Assembly (NCBI GenBank): GCA_963556695.1
Contig: CAUWAG010000007.1
Coordinates: 868,001 to 932,000 of the forward strand
DNA length: 64,000 nt
Reading direction: 5' to 3'
DNA from: Anthostomella pinea
Lineage: Eukaryota > Ascomycota > Sordariomycetes > Xylariales > Xylariaceae
Under the pieces are notes generated by a model. The model had not been told where the DNA came from. It searched no databases and saw only the letters and a program-made list of their open reading frames with translations. Positions 30,573-41,800 of this stretch are shown here, piece after piece (position 1 is the first letter of the stretch; each line of letters begins with the position of its first letter). The position numbers and the translations under genes were made by a program.

Positions 30573-33500
30573 TCACATGAAGGCTGCAACCCGGTCAGTA
30601 CATCACTTACCATCACCCGCTCACCGGCTCCGGCCTACCAGACCAGAACATCGTCGCAAAGCAAGGAGGGAACCCAAACTCACCTGCAGCATAAGCCAAG
30701 TACCAAGTAAGCGACGCCCCGCCATCAATCCACGACGGATCAAAATCCTTATCCGTGAAAAAACTCCACGCCGCCTGCGGGTCGACGGTAGCCAAATTCC
30801 CAAACAAAATGCCCTTCCAGCCACCATCGACCTTCTCGGCCCGTCCGTTATCAAACAGCGCCGCCCACTCCTCCTTGACAAACGCCGCGGGGCGCGTGAA
30901 CTTGGTGCTGGGGATCAGCGGCAGCATGTGGATGCCCTGCACGTACTCGATGTTGCCCCCGAAGTACGTCGTGTGGTCGCACTTGTTCTCGAACATGATG
31001 CCCGCCACGCGGTTCCCCACAAAGTTGGCCGGCTGCACCGTGTTGCCCGAGCTGTACAGGTAGTACTCGTTGAGGGACCGCGAGAGGATCGAGAGCATCA
31101 GGTTGCCCCTGTTGTGCGCACGCAACGCGGCTGGGTTAGTCTCGAGTGTCACTGCCCGCATGTCCGGGGTCGCACCGGTGACTTACCGGGCTTCCATGTT
31201 CGCGTCTTTGATCGTCTTCCCCCATACCTTGATGGCGTAGGCGGCCAGAGCGTCCTCCGAGCTTGATTCTTGATCCTATTTGCAAGAAAGTTCAGCCTTG
31301 GTTAAAATGTTATGAAGTGTGGTTCAGACGCAAAGTCTCCTCACCTTTCCATCAAGAGTCTCATACAAGCCATGAGCCCAGCTGTGGCCATGGTACCAGT
31401 CAAAGTTGCGCGAGACAGGGAAGTACTTGTCGGTGTTCGAAGGGTTGGCAATGTCTCTGACCATGGTGTTGATGTAGTCGACATTCTCCTTGGTCAGCCA
31501 AGACGCATCCAGGTAGCCTATGATCGCAGCGGCATAGATGAAGTAGCCGTAGTGGAAATGGTGGTCGTTGTAGAAAGTGTTGCCAAAGTCGGCACCATTA
31601 TTTCCAGTCTCGTATGTAGCCGAAGAGACAATACCGCCCCATGCACCTTTGGTCTGTTGTCAGTCCCGCACCCCTCCTTACCTGTGTACGAATACGAGAA
31701 CTTACTCTCGTAGTACAGAGGATACTGTTGCTTGTTTGTGATGAACCGAGTGAAAGCCGCTTTCAGGTTTGTCAATCCACTCTGAGCCAGCTTGGGGTTC
31801 TTCAGCAAATCGTTGGCCGTGTAACACAGCATTGTAAACTTTGCAAGTGCCTATTGGATGGGTTAGTCAGGTCTTCGGTTCCAGACAGAGGTAGAAGAGC
31901 CTTGCCTTTCCACTAAAGTACATCGAGTTCTGGTTCGACTGCTGGTCGACGTTCTGCGACAACTCCTTCACCGCTGAGGCACTGACGGTGCTGACACACG
32001 AGTCCTTGAGGGTTGTCTTGGAGCCAGTGGCAGGGTCCCAAGGAGCAAGGTACATAGAGACGGGCATGTTTGGTTCGACCATAGTCCACGAGTCAGCAAC
32101 AACTCCCACCGCCATGCCCTTGGTCGTGGTCTGCAGCTTCGCTGTCGACGCAGCCTTAGAGGTATTGTCGTCAAAAGAAGCGACATGGTGCGGTAGGGCA
32201 TACATCAGCAACTTGACGTCGGAGAAGCCTGCTTTCTGGAAGGTGAGAGTGTATGTGCCTTTCGATCCAGACGCCGTGGCTGATAGCGTAGCACCAATCG
32301 GATAGGCCCCAGCAGCAGCGTCTATTATGGCCTCCGCATCACCGGGGTCTTTTGCTACTTGGATGAAGCCATTGAATGGTTTGGCAGCCTTTGCCAGCTT
32401 GCTGCTGGACACTTGGAGGTCAAGCGCATCACCACTCGTGGAGCAGGCATAGACATGCCACACCTTGCCGTCCTCCAGGGTTATTGAGTACTTGGTTATA
32501 CCAGGCTTGGGTCCCTTGCTAGACTTGGTGATTGTCTTGAAGAGGATACCCGATTCGATTTGAGGGGTACTACCTTTGTAGACCGCCGTGACAAGCCCCA
32601 TACCTTGCACCATTGGATAGGTGATAAGAGGGTCCCCTTGAGCACTGGCATGCAGGTTGACATTGACAGAGTGCGAATTGAGGTTGTCAGTGGTCAGAGA
32701 AGTGGTGGACCCGAGTTCCACAGCCGACAGACACAGGGACTGCACCCCAGTAGGGCTCAAAAAATACCTGGCTGCACCCGTCTCTGGCAGCACCTGGCCG
32801 TACACTCTCTGGTTTGCCTCGATATGCGAGATCGACATTCCCCAGCTGGACGTGGCTCCTTGACCCTTCGCCCACGCCAGAGAATACGGGTGCACATATG
32901 CCGGAGAGTTCTGGCCACCGAGGAAGAAGTTGGCATAGAATTTGTTGGTGCCGATAGGTGGACTGCCGGTGACTCCAAGTCGAGGTACCGGATGATCTTT
33001 TCGCACCTGGAAAACCGAGGGCGGTGCAGTGGTTGCAATTGCTGCACCAAAGATGTTGGAAGATGCTGTAGCGTTGTCGGTCATCTTTGCTGTGGTTTCC
33101 TTTGTTGAACTTGTGTTCGCTAGATTTGGCTTTGCCGTGCTCGTCTCCGCTTGGCGTGCTCTTGTGGGACCGGAATTTGCTGAGCTTGCCTTTGCTGGAC
33201 TTGTATCTACCGGACTTGGGGTTGCTGAGTTCGGCTTTGGCGTGCTTGTTGGTATCGCCACGGGTCCGAAGGGGACGATCAACGACGTCGGATTCGGAAT
33301 GGGATTTGTCAGGAAAGGAAACTCGGATACTCGGCCGCCAGTTTCGAGGCTCGTGAATATGATGCCGGTCGTATCGGGCTTGTCACCACCTGTGGTCAAC
33401 GGAGGAAGGATCTGCACGGCTCCCGGAGATTCTGTTACCGTGGGAACTGCAACGGACTGGTAACCTTCGCGATTGGGATCCCTGCTTGATGAAATCGGCG

Positions 33501-33681
33501 AATATCCTTCTCGGTGAGGATCCTTGTTTGTCGATATCGGCGAGTACCCTTCTCGATAGGGGTCTTGTGGCGGTACTGCTTCGAAGCTGGTTCGTTTGAG
33601 CTTGGTACTGTTCGAGTTGTCGAGGGGAACCTCCCAGCTAATATTTACCTGGAGCATCATAAGTAACAGAAGCAGCAACAT
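30573..33681 (-). CDS. eng1: GH81 endo-1,3-beta-glucanase
   Basis: Six exons (33681-31906, 31850-31706, 31646-31345, 31275-31187, 31108-30684, 30583-30573) give 915 residues. The enzyme cuts beta-1,3-glucan, in fungi for septum or wall remodelling. A short Leu-rich leader ([10 protein letters not shown]) is followed by three [12 protein letters not shown] repeats and a Ser/Thr/Pro/Ala-rich linker to about residue 220. The GH81 domain then starts ([17 protein letters not shown]), with the catalytic-region motif [14 protein letters not shown] and the EDALAAYA and [12 protein letters not shown] segments. The first intron has a GC donor (GCAAGG, 55 bp); others are GT-AG. The last exon is only 11 nt. 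The leader could be a signal peptide or an anchor; an upstream start cannot be excluded. Confidence 0.92.
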
Positions 33682-34940
33682 TACATCAGCAGTAAGGGGA
33701 TATCAGGGGTGAGAAGGGGGCTAGGAGTATGCAGAAAGAAAAAGGGGTTATGTCATCTGGTTTTTCAGAGCTGTTCGCGCTCGACTCGGGTGCTCGCGTG
33801 ACGGGAAAGAAAGCAAAGAACGCGTATGACAAGACAGAGTTCGCGTATAGTCGTAAAGCAAGGTTGAACAGAATAATCTGCATGGTAGTTTGGATTCAAG
33901 CAAGATCGGGCTGATGAGGGCACTTGTACAAGCCTTCGACCGGCATCGTGGGTTTTCGGCCGAGTTCACCGGAATAAATTGGGTAGACCGGGCAACAGAA
34001 GGGTTATGCTTGGCAACGTATTGCCACGAGGCGATGGCCACGAGGCCCATCGTATAGGAAGAATGGGTTGTCTTGGACGCACGTGGAAAACTGCTTACCT
34101 TCAAGCCAAGCGCCGACTAGCGGAACTCTAGAAGATGCTCTGGAATGAGAGGACGAAAATGGCGTTCGCGTGGAAGAGGGACGCCGGCGAAGTATACCAA
34201 GAACTGAGGAATATAGTGGCCTATGGCTCCGGAGATTCCAAAACTGGGGATGGGATGGTTTATAGGTGTGTAAGGTGGGAGTAAGCAAATAGAGGGATGT
34301 CTCGTCGTGGGGACTTCAGAGATGTAGGACGAAAGGCCGCGCTGACAGACGGAATGGTATCTTAGACAGAGTTTAAGCTCAAGGTAGGTCCATGTGAGAC
34401 CTCCTGGTGCCGCCATGCTCGCTCGCACCTGCCACTGTCTCGTCTGTCGGTAGGCAAGCGAGACACTGTCCAGACAGAAGCCGCGACACGACGTTGGCAA
34501 GGGTGGTGAGTCTGAATGTCCGTAGGTAGGTGTCTAGGTAGGTAGGTAGATCTGTGACTGTGAAAGCAACCCAGGAGGTCTACCAGATTTGGTCAATCTT
34601 ATAGTCTGATGGGCCCGAGGTAATCTGTCTTCAGTCTTCAACAACCACAAAAGCATACGGAAAATTGGTGTCATGACCAGAGGTGCCCTACTGTGAATTT
34701 CAGGCTTTCTGTTACCTGACTTCCAGAAACTACCTAAGAGTTGAGCCGCGCCTTGTTTCAGCAATGCAACCTGGGTCACCTCCCCAGCTGAAAGCTCACT
34801 TTGTCTTGCATGTATCCAAATCTCCCGTGCACAACTGAGTGTTGATTGGTAGCTCAGCTCTGCGGCAATGAGGGTACAAGCCAAGATAGTGATACATTTT
34901 GAAGGCATGCTATGTAGAGGTAGGCTAGAAGCCTTCGCAA
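33682..34940. other. intergenic, no recognisable gene
   Basis: Promoter side of the glucanase and 3' side of stn1. It includes a GTAGGTAG/CTAGGTAGGTAGG run at about 34522-34550, the second locus of the motif seen at 22280. Short frames here have no support. Confidence 0.5.
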
Positions 34941-35887
34941 TCACAGCCCAAGCGCATCGTACTGGCCCTCGGCATATGACTTCACCCTCTTGATGCGAGA
35001 CGAGTGCTCTGCTCTCATGCTCCGAGATTTGGCACCCTCTCCTGACTTGTCCCGGCCTGGGGCGTATCCGTCAACTGGTCGACGCCTATGACTCCCAAGG
35101 CTGTTGGCCATCAGTCGGCTGGGGAGGCTGCTGTTCTCCACCGCGACTTCAGCCATCTTCTTAGCCTTCTTGGATTCCTTCTCTTCGCGAATCAGCTCGA
35201 TGTCTTGCAACTTCTTCCACCGGCGCACCTCCCTGTCCTTCAGCACCCAGGGTCGACTCAGGACATCTCGCTGGAAATCGCGGATCTTGTTCCAGAACTG
35301 GACTTCCTGCTCTGTCGACCTGATGTGTTGTAGAGTCTGGATAGCAATCTGCTTCTGGTCCCTGAAGAGCTTGACGCTGCCCCTGACCTCGAGTACCATG
35401 CCGATATCGACGTCCAGCGTCGGCTCCGGGACGGGATGTGTATCGCTTGCGGTGTCCGAGATATTGCCCTTTGTAGCAGCCAAAGCGTCCGGTTCGCTGC
35501 GCCCTGCTTTCTCGTTCTGGAGTTTGGTACTAGGTGGTTTCGGGATCGCTAGCGCGCACTCGATACACTCGCCCGTGCTATCGTCGATGGTGTAGATGCG
35601 GCGGCCGTAGTATTCGTCGATCGCGACGACTACTCCGGTGACGCGCACCCATCGGATCGGGTGGTTCAGGTGGAAGAATACATCGCTCTCTGGCAGCAAT
35701 AGCATAGTGAGCCAATGAATGCATCCAACGGTGCCGTTGAGGACGCCGACTTACCTTTGTAGCTACGCTGGCATTCAAGGCCAACAATGTCAGCGGCACG
35801 TACCGGGCACCACTTGTTGATAGTCGGGGACAAGTGAAAACAATACGAGGGGTAGTAGACAGGCGATGCAGTTTCAGCACCTGTCAT
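34941..35887 (-). CDS. stn1: CST complex subunit Stn1 (telomere capping)
   Basis: Two exons (35887-35755, 35689-34941; 65-bp GT-AG intron) give 293 residues. Stn1 binds Ten1 and the telomeric G-strand as part of an RPA-like complex that protects chromosome ends and helps fill-in synthesis. The N-terminal OB fold is recognisable: YYPSYCFHLSPTINKWCPVR, then ESDVFFHLNHPIRWVRVTG, VVAIDEYYGRRIYTIDDSTG, a loop, and VDIGMVLEVRGSVKLF. A conserved W..IR.FQRDVLSRPWVL helix follows. The C-terminal part is charged and probably disordered; the winged-helix domains of yeast Stn1 are not evident, which is usual in this group. Exon 1 is required for the first OB strand. Confidence 0.88.
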
Positions 35888-36354
35888 CGCATTTTGTAGA
35901 TAGCAGGATTGCGCGAAGCAATTCTTCCCATGGGCGGAGGGGCTTGGTGTGTCTTGGATGGAGGGTTGAAAATGGCGGGATTGCCCAAGACGACGCGACA
36001 GACGCGGCAAGCTTTAAGTGACGAGAATTGGGGTGGGCCGACCCCGCAACCACCACCGCCGCATCGTCGGTACCGATGGAGTTGGTAGGGTTGGCCAGGC
36101 AATATCCGACCGGGAGGGTGCCCAACTCATGATACTCATTATGAACAGGTAGACGGGATAATGTGCAGAATCCCAGTGTCCATTTCTGCGATATCGAGAT
36201 CGTCGCAGCTACTGCATGTACGCCAACCTAGTATACCTGACCGCGTGAAAACCATCGCAAACCCCCCTGGAAACGCCTCGCCATGCCGATTGGCAAATTT
36301 ACGCCGCGAAAGAGTAGACCAAATAACCGTTACAGACAAAAGACCTCACCCGAT

Positions 36355-37312
36355 TCACTTCTTGCCCTTCTTCTTAAGTCTGGAAGCAGCAGCCTGGAAG
36401 GCTTCCTCTGAAGGCTCTCCGTCGTCCACCGCGCCGCGCTTCTTCCCCTTCTTAGGCGCCGGCGTCGCACCGTACTTGGCTGCCAGGTTGTCCAGGAAAT
36501 CGCCTCGGCCCTGCTGGTTGCGCTGGATGAGGGCTGCCAGATCGTGTTCGGACGGTCCTTTCTTGCCGCCCTTCTTCTTCCCCTTCTTGTTGCCAAACAG
36601 ATTGTCGTGCACGCCGAGTTCCTTGGCATATTCCTCAGCCTCGGTGGCCTCTTCTTTCGCGACTTTGACTCGCGCTTCCCTCTCCTCCTGACTCTCCTTC
36701 GTGTACGGCTGGAACGCCGGAACGTCCTTGTTCGCGATCGCCTGGCCGATGATCTCGCGGAACCGCTCGTCGTCTTCGGTGGGTTCGCTGAGCATCACGA
36801 CCTGGTATACCTTGTTCATGTCGCCCTTGAACTTCTCGTACGCCGCCAGCAGGTCGTCCTTCTCCTCGTCCGACCCCTTGTACTTTTCCTTGAACTTCTC
36901 GATCGCTCCACTAGATATCGAGTCGCGGAATTGTTCGCGATAGTAGTCCGACCAGCTGAAGCCGTCCGAGTCGACGATGGATTCCGAGGTCGACCCCGTC
37001 TCGTCGTAACGCTTGCGCCGGGTCGGGTCGGAGAGTACAGCGTATGCGCAGGCGATCGACTGGAAGGTCTCGTGCGCCTTCTGCCTCTGTGCCTCGGGAA
37101 CCTTGTCTGTGAGTCAAATGGGCGTGAGCGACAGTGCAAATATGACAATCAGTGATTCGAGCGTCCTTATGCTTGCCTGGGTGGTGCTTCAAAGCGCTCT
37201 TTCGATATGCTGTTTTGATTTGGTCTGCAGTCGCCGTGCGCTCAAGAGCCAAGACCTCGTACGGGTCAATGATGGGCGGCTCGCCCGCGAGGAGGTCGCC
37301 AGAGGCGTCCAT
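36355..37312 (-). CDS. DNAJC9-type J-domain protein
   Basis: Two exons (37312-37177, 37106-36355) give 295 residues. Homologues of DNAJC9 are J proteins that recruit Hsp70 and, in animals, chaperone histones H3-H4. The J domain lies at about 17-85 (DPYEVLALERTATADQIKTA, then the HPD motif and YAVLSDPTRRKRYDETG). The family's second part follows: AIEKFKEKYKGSDEEKDDLL, KGDMNKVYQVVMLS, ERFREIIGQAI and KEEATEAEEYAKELG. The C-terminus is Lys-rich (KKGKKKGGKKG), nuclear-signal-like. The single 70-bp intron has a GC donor and splits the Asp codon of HPD. A divergent neighbour starts at 37698. Confidence 0.9.
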
Positions 37313-37697
37313 GGTGAGCGAGTGGGCGTGAGAGATGCCTTGACCGAGTGTCGAGAAGTTGAGAGGATTGTGTTGCCGTGCAAGTCCTCGTTGGAAGACC
37401 GAGCTGCGGCGGGCGCGTCTGACGCGTTTCAAGGAATTGAGCCGTCGGGGCTTAATCGATAAGCCGCCTGAAGCTGACGGCCACCTTTGACAAAAGCGCG
37501 GGGCAGTCGCGGGGTAGCTCTGTGGACACACACACCTTCCCACCAAAAGTTTGCAGTTGGAGACGGTCTGGTAAGTACAAGTATTCACACGAGTCGATCT
37601 AAGGTTGAAACGTAAATATATTGCTCCCCTTCTGATACATACATATTGATGGGTATCTCCCAGCTTCCCATGAAACCACAGCCCAAAACTTCACACA
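37313..37697. promoter_or_regulatory. shared divergent promoter region
   Basis: 385 bp separate the start codons of the J-protein gene (minus) and the deaminase gene (plus). All promoter elements of both must overlap or lie close here. I see no clear TATA box. Confidence 0.6.
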
Positions 37698-38228
37698 ATG
37701 GCCGAAGACACTTCTCTCTCCAGCAAAGACATCAAGGCTGGTGACCACCAGGCATACATGCGACTCGCTCTCTCACTGGCGACTAAGTCACCACCAAAGT
37801 CCACTAACTACCGAGTCGGAGCTCTACTGCTGGACATAGCTACGAACGAGGTGCTAACGACTGGCTACACGCTCGAGCGCCCGGGCAACACACATGCAGA
37901 ACAATGCTGCTTCGAAAAGGCGGCAGAAAAATACACTGTCGCAACAACTCTCCTTGGTGAAGCTCTGCCAGACGAAGTCGCACTTTACACGACCGTGGAG
38001 CCATGCTCCCAGAGGCTCAGCGGCAACCTGCCCTGCGTCGACAGGATACTGGCTGTCGGGAAGCGGATCAAGACGGTCTACGTAGGGGTCCAGGAGCCGG
38101 AGAAGTTTGTCAGCGACAACTCTAGCAGGAAGAAGTTGGAGGATGTTGGGATCGAAGTCGTTCATGTTGCCGGCTTGGAGAAGGAGATATTGGAAGTTGC
38201 TACCGCTGGTCATGAGAAGCTGTCATGA
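37698..38228 (+). CDS. RIB2-type pyrimidine deaminase (CDA superfamily)
   Basis: Single exon, 176 residues. The zinc site of the cytidine deaminase superfamily is complete: HAE (H66, catalytic E68) and PC...C (C103 and C113). The surrounding TGYTLERPGNTHAEQC and YTTVEPCSQRLSGNLPCVDR closely follow the deaminase domain of yeast Rib2, which deaminates the diaminopyrimidine intermediate of riboflavin synthesis. Here that domain stands alone, without a pseudouridine synthase part, as in other filamentous fungi. The C-terminal KKLEDVGIEVVHV and ATAGHEKLS segments also fit. A nucleotide deaminase role is the alternative. Confidence 0.85.
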   Translation: MAEDTSLSSKDIKAGDHQAYMRLALSLATKSPPKSTNYRVGALLLDIATNEVLTTGYTLERPGNTHAEQCCFEKAAEKYTVATTLLGEALPDEVALYTTVEPCSQRLSGNLPCVDRILAVGKRIKTVYVGVQEPEKFVSDNSSRKKLEDVGIEVVHVAGLEKEILEVATAGHEKLS

Positions 38229-38805
38229 TCGGCACACCATGCAATGACTTTACGCGGGCAGGGCTCATAAATAGATCGAGGGCCCTGGGAGAAGCTGCTC
38301 GCTATATCTAGGTGCATGGCCCTGACCCCCATCTCATCGGCAGCAACATTCTTCAGCATCCCCCGGTAGCTCTGAGAATCACTTTGACCAGCGTATGTGG
38401 ACTACATGTACCAAAGGCCGGATCAGTCGACAAGAAGTTCTCGACCGACTTGTCCTCCCAAGGCGCGCCCACTGGAGATCCCATTCAGTCGCAATCCATA
38501 TATGAGTAGCCTGTGAGCCAATCGTCGTGTCTGCTTCGGCAATTTTCACTTCGAAGAAATCCTGAGTAGTCTTTCTTCCTCGACGACCAAGAATGCAGTA
38601 GAGGAAGCTGACCCATCGACTACCGATCTGATCAGCTACCGTTCAACAGATATCTGGACTGGGGCGAGCTGGAGAGAGAGGAAGATGGCCTGGTCCACTA
38701 CCAAAGACCATTGCCAGTGTGCCACAGACAGCGGTGAGCGAGCCACAACATTGGGTCTCCGGGTACAATTACAGCCGTAACGGTTCTACTTACCATCAAC
38801 CACCC

Positions 38806-38878
38806 GCCCGGTTAGCTCAATCGGTAGAGCGTGAGACTCTTAATCTCAAGGCTGCGGGTTCGACCCCCGCATTGGGCT
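38806..38878 (+). tRNA. tRNA-Lys (anticodon CTT)
   Basis: 73 nt without intron. The acceptor stem GCCCGGT pairs with ATTGGGC (two G-T pairs), the D arm starts TAGCTCAATCGGTAGAGC, the anticodon stem GAGAC/ATCTC region carries loop CTCTTAA, and the T arm GCGGGTTCGACCCCCGC is perfect. Both Pol III boxes match consensus. Confidence 0.97.
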
Positions 38879-41800
38879 CAAATCCCTATGCTTCTTTGTA
38901 AAAGAGAAATCGCCGTCGTTTCCCGCAATTTTTACCCCCTAATTTTTGATGTTTGATTTTCCCTACTCTGGCCGACGACGCTTTGTATAAAAAGCAGACC
39001 GTCGAAGGCGAGTTTCATGCTTTAATCGTATAATCTTTTTGAAGTGCATTTAGAAAGGTTATTTTGCTTCGCTAATAAGTTGCTGACTGGGCTGGGAACA
39101 CAGCATGGGGTGAGCAATTTATCCAATATATACACACGAAATACCACACACTTCAGCCTGCCCAGGCGAAGTCGAAAAGCGAATCACTTAATCATCCATC
39201 GCATCACAGATCAACGTGTAATGAATCTCGGCACATGGAATGCCGATCAACTTCAAGACGCGCTCCCTCGGGACACGCTCTTTCAATCAGCCTCCCCGCG
39301 CCTAAGGGCAAAACTTGCCGTTGCGCGCCACTAACAATGCCGTCATCCACCAGCCTCGCTACGTCCTGATCTGTACGGTCCCGTTCTTATCATGCCGAAG
39401 ACTTGACTGGCATTGTGGAAGATCAACGGACCCTCGATAAGGCTTGTAGGTACCCATGTGGCTCCTCAACCCATTTTCCAGCCACAATGACGGATGGGTC
39501 ACGGACCAGGATACAAGGTACCTTGGAGCCCAACGGGTACCCGTTTGTACCTGATTTGTACCCAACTGGGATGATAGCTACTTCTGGGATGGGGACACCA
39601 CCCATCCCTTCTTTCAATCAAGCAACTTCCAGAATACAGACCAATAGCCACCTATCGTGACCCTGGTCCTTATTCTGGATACCGCTACCACAAGGCACAC
39701 CCATCGAAGTACTCGCTCTCGAGCCACTTCATGCCGTTCTCAGTGAAGCCGAACTGTTCGAGCTTCAGGCATGAGTGGACGACTCGTCCCGTTCGACCTC
39801 CTTGAGGTGTGCTGGGGCCTATTGCTGGTCCATGTAGAGGATGAGACCCCATTGGTCGAGATGGACAGCTCTCTAGAGCCCTGAGGAACGTGGGTACCTT
39901 CATGTATAACCAGGTGGACTTCACATGTTCCTGATCCCGATGAAGTCAGGTCTCGCTGCGCGGTAACGTCAGAGCTTCGTGCCCGTTTGAAAGACGGCCT
40001 CTCTCTAGTAGGAACTCTGAATCAGAAGACGGCATCATCATCGGGAGTCATACTGAGCTTTGACATAACGCAGCTCGCAACGGCCTCCTACCTGGCTGCC
40101 AAGTCAACCTGCAGTGCCGACACTGACAAACGGCTTCCGAATGGAACGATCAAGTCCTTGTCATCTCACACCTTCTTGGGAGCCGCCAGGCTCGCCGTGT
40201 ATGTCTCACCCCGTTTTCCGCAGGCGACGTCGCAGCTGGGGACCATGCCCTCCTCGTGCAACACGGGCAGGTTGCCGCTGTACGATGAGGTGGTCATCAC
40301 GTGCTCAACGTGTCGGGAATTTGGTGGCCAGGGGGCAGAGGTCTGCTGGCTTCACTCGTACTGTGTTTTGAGTTGTGATATGTGACGAAGGCGCAGGAGT
40401 TCACCAGGTACTACTGTATCATGGAACTCGCGCGTTGGTACAGCACTGGCGCCCCTGATCACTACGCACCCGCGGACCTTTGGGCGTCCACCGCCACGAA
40501 TTGAGCGAGCATTCCTCTGGCCGTAGTCCTACTGGGAAAGTTCAGCTACCCGATAATCCGGGGGCGGTGATGTCAACTGCTTTTCCACATCGTGCCCGCA
40601 GCATAGCAAAGCGTCCGCGTACCTTGGCGGGACACCATCCCCCCTTTCACAACCCTGCACGGGACATTCCCTACACGTAGGTCCAGGTTTGTCTGGTCCG
40701 GCTCACGGCGAGACCTGGGGTACATGTAAGTTGGGGCTTGATGCGGAGACAGCTAAGTGAGACCGGCTAGGTGCTGAATCTGGAAGGAGACAGTCACCAA
40801 ACGAGCGAGGGCAGTCCCAATCTGTTCCCATGGAGGTTTGAGGCTCTATTCCCAGATGGTATTGTGCCACCGTAGTGAATTCTCACCTGGCTATGTCCCA
40901 CCGACCTTGCACCTGAGTACTTGCCATGAGGCCACCTACGGTAGCATCGCTCTGCAACAGCATCTGACAGGCGTGGACACGTGCCGCAAAAGATCTCGAT
41001 AGGCTGGAATAGGCTGCTTGTATGGATTCCTTTCTCTGTCAGATTCCGTCCCGGAGCGCATTTGAGGGGTAGAAGACATGCCGATCTAGGAGCCGACTGG
41101 TTTGATGCAGCTTCATAGGTGAATCTGGTGGTGACCAGGCGAGTAGCAAACGCCCGGCATGCGCCGAGAACGGGACTGGGCAGTTGTACATGGCAGCCTA
41201 CCTTACGGCGACCACATGGAAGTGCCATGCTCTCACCCTTTCCCCGACACAGCAACCCGCATTGCCACCTCACCTGGACCAGCGGTAGGGTCTGCCAGCA
41301 AGCACCGGGCTAGGGCTTGCCGACAGCCGGTTAGCGACCGCTGAGACGCGGAGACTGGGGTTGATGACCCGCGTCAAACGTTCATGTCAGTACTTTATCC
41401 AATGAGCAGATGTAGTTGCATTTGCAGGGCTGTGATGGATGGTAGGAAAGCGCGAGCATGGGCAGCTTGTAGCAAACAAGAACGACAGCTGGACGATGCG
41501 ATGACGACCTGTCTCGGTCACTTCTTCAACAGGTGTCTTGCAGTTGCATGCAAGCAGGCAAGTTGCCAGCCAGGGTTGCGGCAGATAGCCACATGCAATA
41601 CCTACCACGCAAACAGAAGAATGCAACGTCAGCCAACATGATCTGACGATCTCCCAGGAGCCAGGTCTGGCGCGTCAGACCCCTGCCAGGAAAAAAGCAA
41701 CGTCAGGATTCGGGAGGGGGCGGTGAAGACGCGTTCAAAGTGGAAATATCAACTGCCCGTTTGTGCACTGCCGCCTGCAGGTGTCGCGACAGAGCTTTGC

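Noticed and set aside
40794..41273. 159-codon minus-strand open frame in the gap before Argonaute
   Set aside because: No motif, no splice context, and overlapping frames of similar length on the other strand; composition is not gene-like.
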